A stretch of 6,641 bases of DNA from Candidatus Poribacteria bacterium (GTDB lineage Bacteria > Poribacteria > WGA-4E > WGA-3G). Each line of letters opens with the position of its first letter. Position 1 is the stretch's first letter. The position numbers were made by a program, and so were the translations under genes. The notes under the pieces were generated by a model, which saw only the letters and a list, made by a program, of their open reading frames with translations, was not told the origin of the DNA and made no database searches. Below are positions 5,395 to 6,641 of this stretch, one piece after another. The stretch spans positions 1-6,641 of the forward strand of contig JAPPDN010000385.1 in the NCBI GenBank assembly GCA_028824575.1, given 5' to 3'.

Positions 5395-6641
5395 ATGGAA
5401 CAGGAAATTATGGATAATCCATACCAATCCTTTGTAGACGACATATTTTCAGCCAGCAACATAAGACGTTGTGAGGCTCGTGTCCTCTCGCTACAAACGA
5501 AACTGGATAAAGCGGTTGCTAATAGCGACATACCAACTATTCGTGAGACGTTCAATCTCTTGGCAAAAAACTCAAAAGCCGTAAAGGTCTTGGCTGTATA
5601 TCGGATAACACAACGCAATCAAGGCAAAAAGACGGCAGGAATTGACGGAGTATTCATTCCTAAAGAGGACAGGGACTTACAATATCAAATCCGTTTAGAA
5701 CTTCTAAACCAAATTGATATAACAAGAAAACCCGACCCAATTAGACGAACATTTATACCCAAACCCAATGGCAAAATGCGACCACTGGGCATTCCTACAA
5801 TGAGAGACAGAATAAACCAAGAGATACTTCGGACAGCAATAGAACCTATTGCGGAATACCACTTCAGCAATAATAGTTGGGGTTTTAGACCAAAACGAAG
5901 TTGCCAAGATGCCATACAACATCTATTCAAGAAACTATCCAATAGAAACTCCTACCGATACATAGTAGAGGGGGACATAAAAGGGTGTTTTGATAATATC
6001 AATCACAATCATATTATCAACACACTCTCCAACTGGAGAGTTCCTAAATGGGCAACTGAACTCACAATGAAAATGCTAAAGTCAGGTATATTTCACAATG
6101 GCGAACTATATGATAGTGATACAGGGACACCACAAGGCGGAGTAATATCACCCCTACTGGCAAATGTAGCACTAACAAGTTTGGATAACTTTTGCTTACA
6201 GCAATACGGCAGAATACTGAAATACAAAGGAGATACACGGAAAGATAACCCTATAGTCAGATACGCTGACGACTTTGTTATCGTGTGTAAATCCAAACGC
6301 ATTGCTGAAAAGGTAAAGACAGAAATATCCGAATATCTCGCCAAAGAAATAGGCTTAACACTATCTGAAGAAAAGACAAGTATCACTCATATAACCAAAG
6401 GCTTCAACTTTTTAGGGTTCAACATTAGGAAATATCCTAAAACACACGCTGAAAAGAAACCAAAGTCCAAAAGGGAATGGAGTGATTACATTCTTTTGAT
6501 AAAACCTCAAAAAGAAAAAGTTATAGAATTCTTGAGAGGTTGTAAAGAAGTATTAGATGATAACAAATCCTCTAAACAGGAAAAAGTTATCAATATCCTG
6601 AACCCTAAATTGAGAGGGTGGGCAATGTATTACAGACATGT
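5395..6641 (+). CDS. ltrA: Group II intron reverse transcriptase/maturase, 3' end outside window
   Basis: The frame is open from ATG 5395 to the window edge, giving 415 residues with no stop. The N-terminal part carries QGKKTAGIDGV. Reverse transcriptase blocks follow in order: FIPKPNGKMRPLGIPTMRDR (120-139), WGFRPKRS (162-169), GDIKGCFDNI with the first catalytic Asp D194, TPQGGVISPLLANV (from 245), YADD (290-293, catalytic D292/D293), and GFNFLGF (336-342). The last residues, NPKLRGWAMYYRH (403-415), are the start of the maturase domain X. All catalytic residues are present, so the visible part looks functional. The protein should bind its own intron RNA, help it splice, and copy it into DNA at target sites. 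DNA-binding and any HNH endonuclease domain would lie beyond the window. AGA and ATA codons are common, unlike in the host genes. The family call is firm; the LtrA symbol is used in the generic sense. Confidence 0.95.
   Translation, partial: MEQEIMDNPYQSFVDDIFSASNIRRCEARVLSLQTKLDKAVANSDIPTIRETFNLLAKNSKAVKVLAVYRITQRNQGKKTAGIDGVFIPKEDRDLQYQIRLELLNQIDITRKPDPIRRTFIPKPNGKMRPLGIPTMRDRINQEILRTAIEPIAEYHFSNNSWGFRPKRSCQDAIQHLFKKLSNRNSYRYIVEGDIKGCFDNINHNHIINTLSNWRVPKWATELTMKMLKSGIFHNGELYDSDTGTPQGGVISPLLANVALTSLDNFCLQQYGRILKYKGDTRKDNPIVRYADDFVIVCKSKRIAEKVKTEISEYLAKEIGLTLSEEKTSITHITKGFNFLGFNIRKYPKTHAEKKPKSKREWSDYILLIKPQKEKVIEFLRGCKEVLDDNKSSKQEKVINILNPKLRGWAMYYRH

Larger units (their letters stand above)
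4838..6641 (+). mobile_element. Group II intron with encoded reverse transcriptase, 3' end outside window
   Basis: The element starts at GTGCG (4838-4842), matching the group II 5' consensus GUGYG, and lies in sense orientation inside the FGE-like gene. Its first 557 bases are non-coding and rich in hairpins. The rest encodes a maturase-type reverse transcriptase, placed as expected for a domain IV reading frame. A loop at 5162-5172 contains TTGTGC, fully complementary to the last six exon bases, which supports the exact boundary. Base use shifts here: the intron is A/T-rich, and its gene uses many AGA and ATA codons, whereas the upstream genes favour CGN and ATT/ATC. This fits horizontal arrival. 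Domains V and VI and the 3' splice site lie beyond the window, so completeness and activity are unproven. The protein resembles chloroplast-like (CL) class maturases, which is a tentative placement. Confidence 0.92.

Overview
The window looks bacterial. It holds the end of a two-component/pilus-type gene run, followed by a gene for a secreted formylglycine-generating-enzyme (FGE/SUMF1)-like protein that is split by a group II intron. The intron runs off the right edge. The mix of an NtrY/NtrC-type pair, FGE-like proteins, GATAACTG-type dispersed repeats and GGCACAC hairpins reminds me of Candidatus Poribacteria or a related uncultured phylum. That is an impression from memory, not a result from this sequence.

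Layout, all genes on the + strand. Bases 1-1185 are the 3' part of a membrane histidine kinase (last membrane segment, HAMP, HisKA, ATPase). Bases 1217-2644 are a complete sigma-54-dependent NtrC-type response regulator. Bases 2657-3091 encode a small type II secretion GspG-like pseudopilin only 12 bases further on, so these three probably share a transcript. Bases 3092-3243 are a gene-free spacer that is almost entirely a 143-bp element with 20-base terminal inverted repeats. Bases 3244-4032 encode a prepilin peptidase, the enzyme class that would process a pseudopilin such as its neighbour. Bases 4033-4084 carry a perfect GGCACAC hairpin and a good ribosome binding site. Bases 4085-4837 are the 5' exon of the secreted FGE-like gene.

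At base 4838 the FGE reading frame runs into GTGCG, the 5' end consensus of group II introns, and reaches a stop five codons later. Bases 4838-5394 are folded ribozyme sequence. They include an 8-bp hairpin whose 11-base loop contains TTGTGC (5165-5170), the exact complement of the last six exon bases GCACAA (4832-4837). This is the EBS1-IBS1 pairing expected for exon recognition. From 5395 to the window edge runs the intron-encoded reverse transcriptase/maturase, with QGG, YADD and the start of domain X. It lies in the intron in the same sense as the host gene, so splicing could restore the FGE protein.

In working terms, the kinase would phosphorylate the regulator, which would drive sigma-54 promoters. 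The pseudopilin and peptidase suggest a link to a type II secretion or type IV pilus system. The secreted FGE-like protein and its intron form a separate unit whose expression probably depends on splicing.
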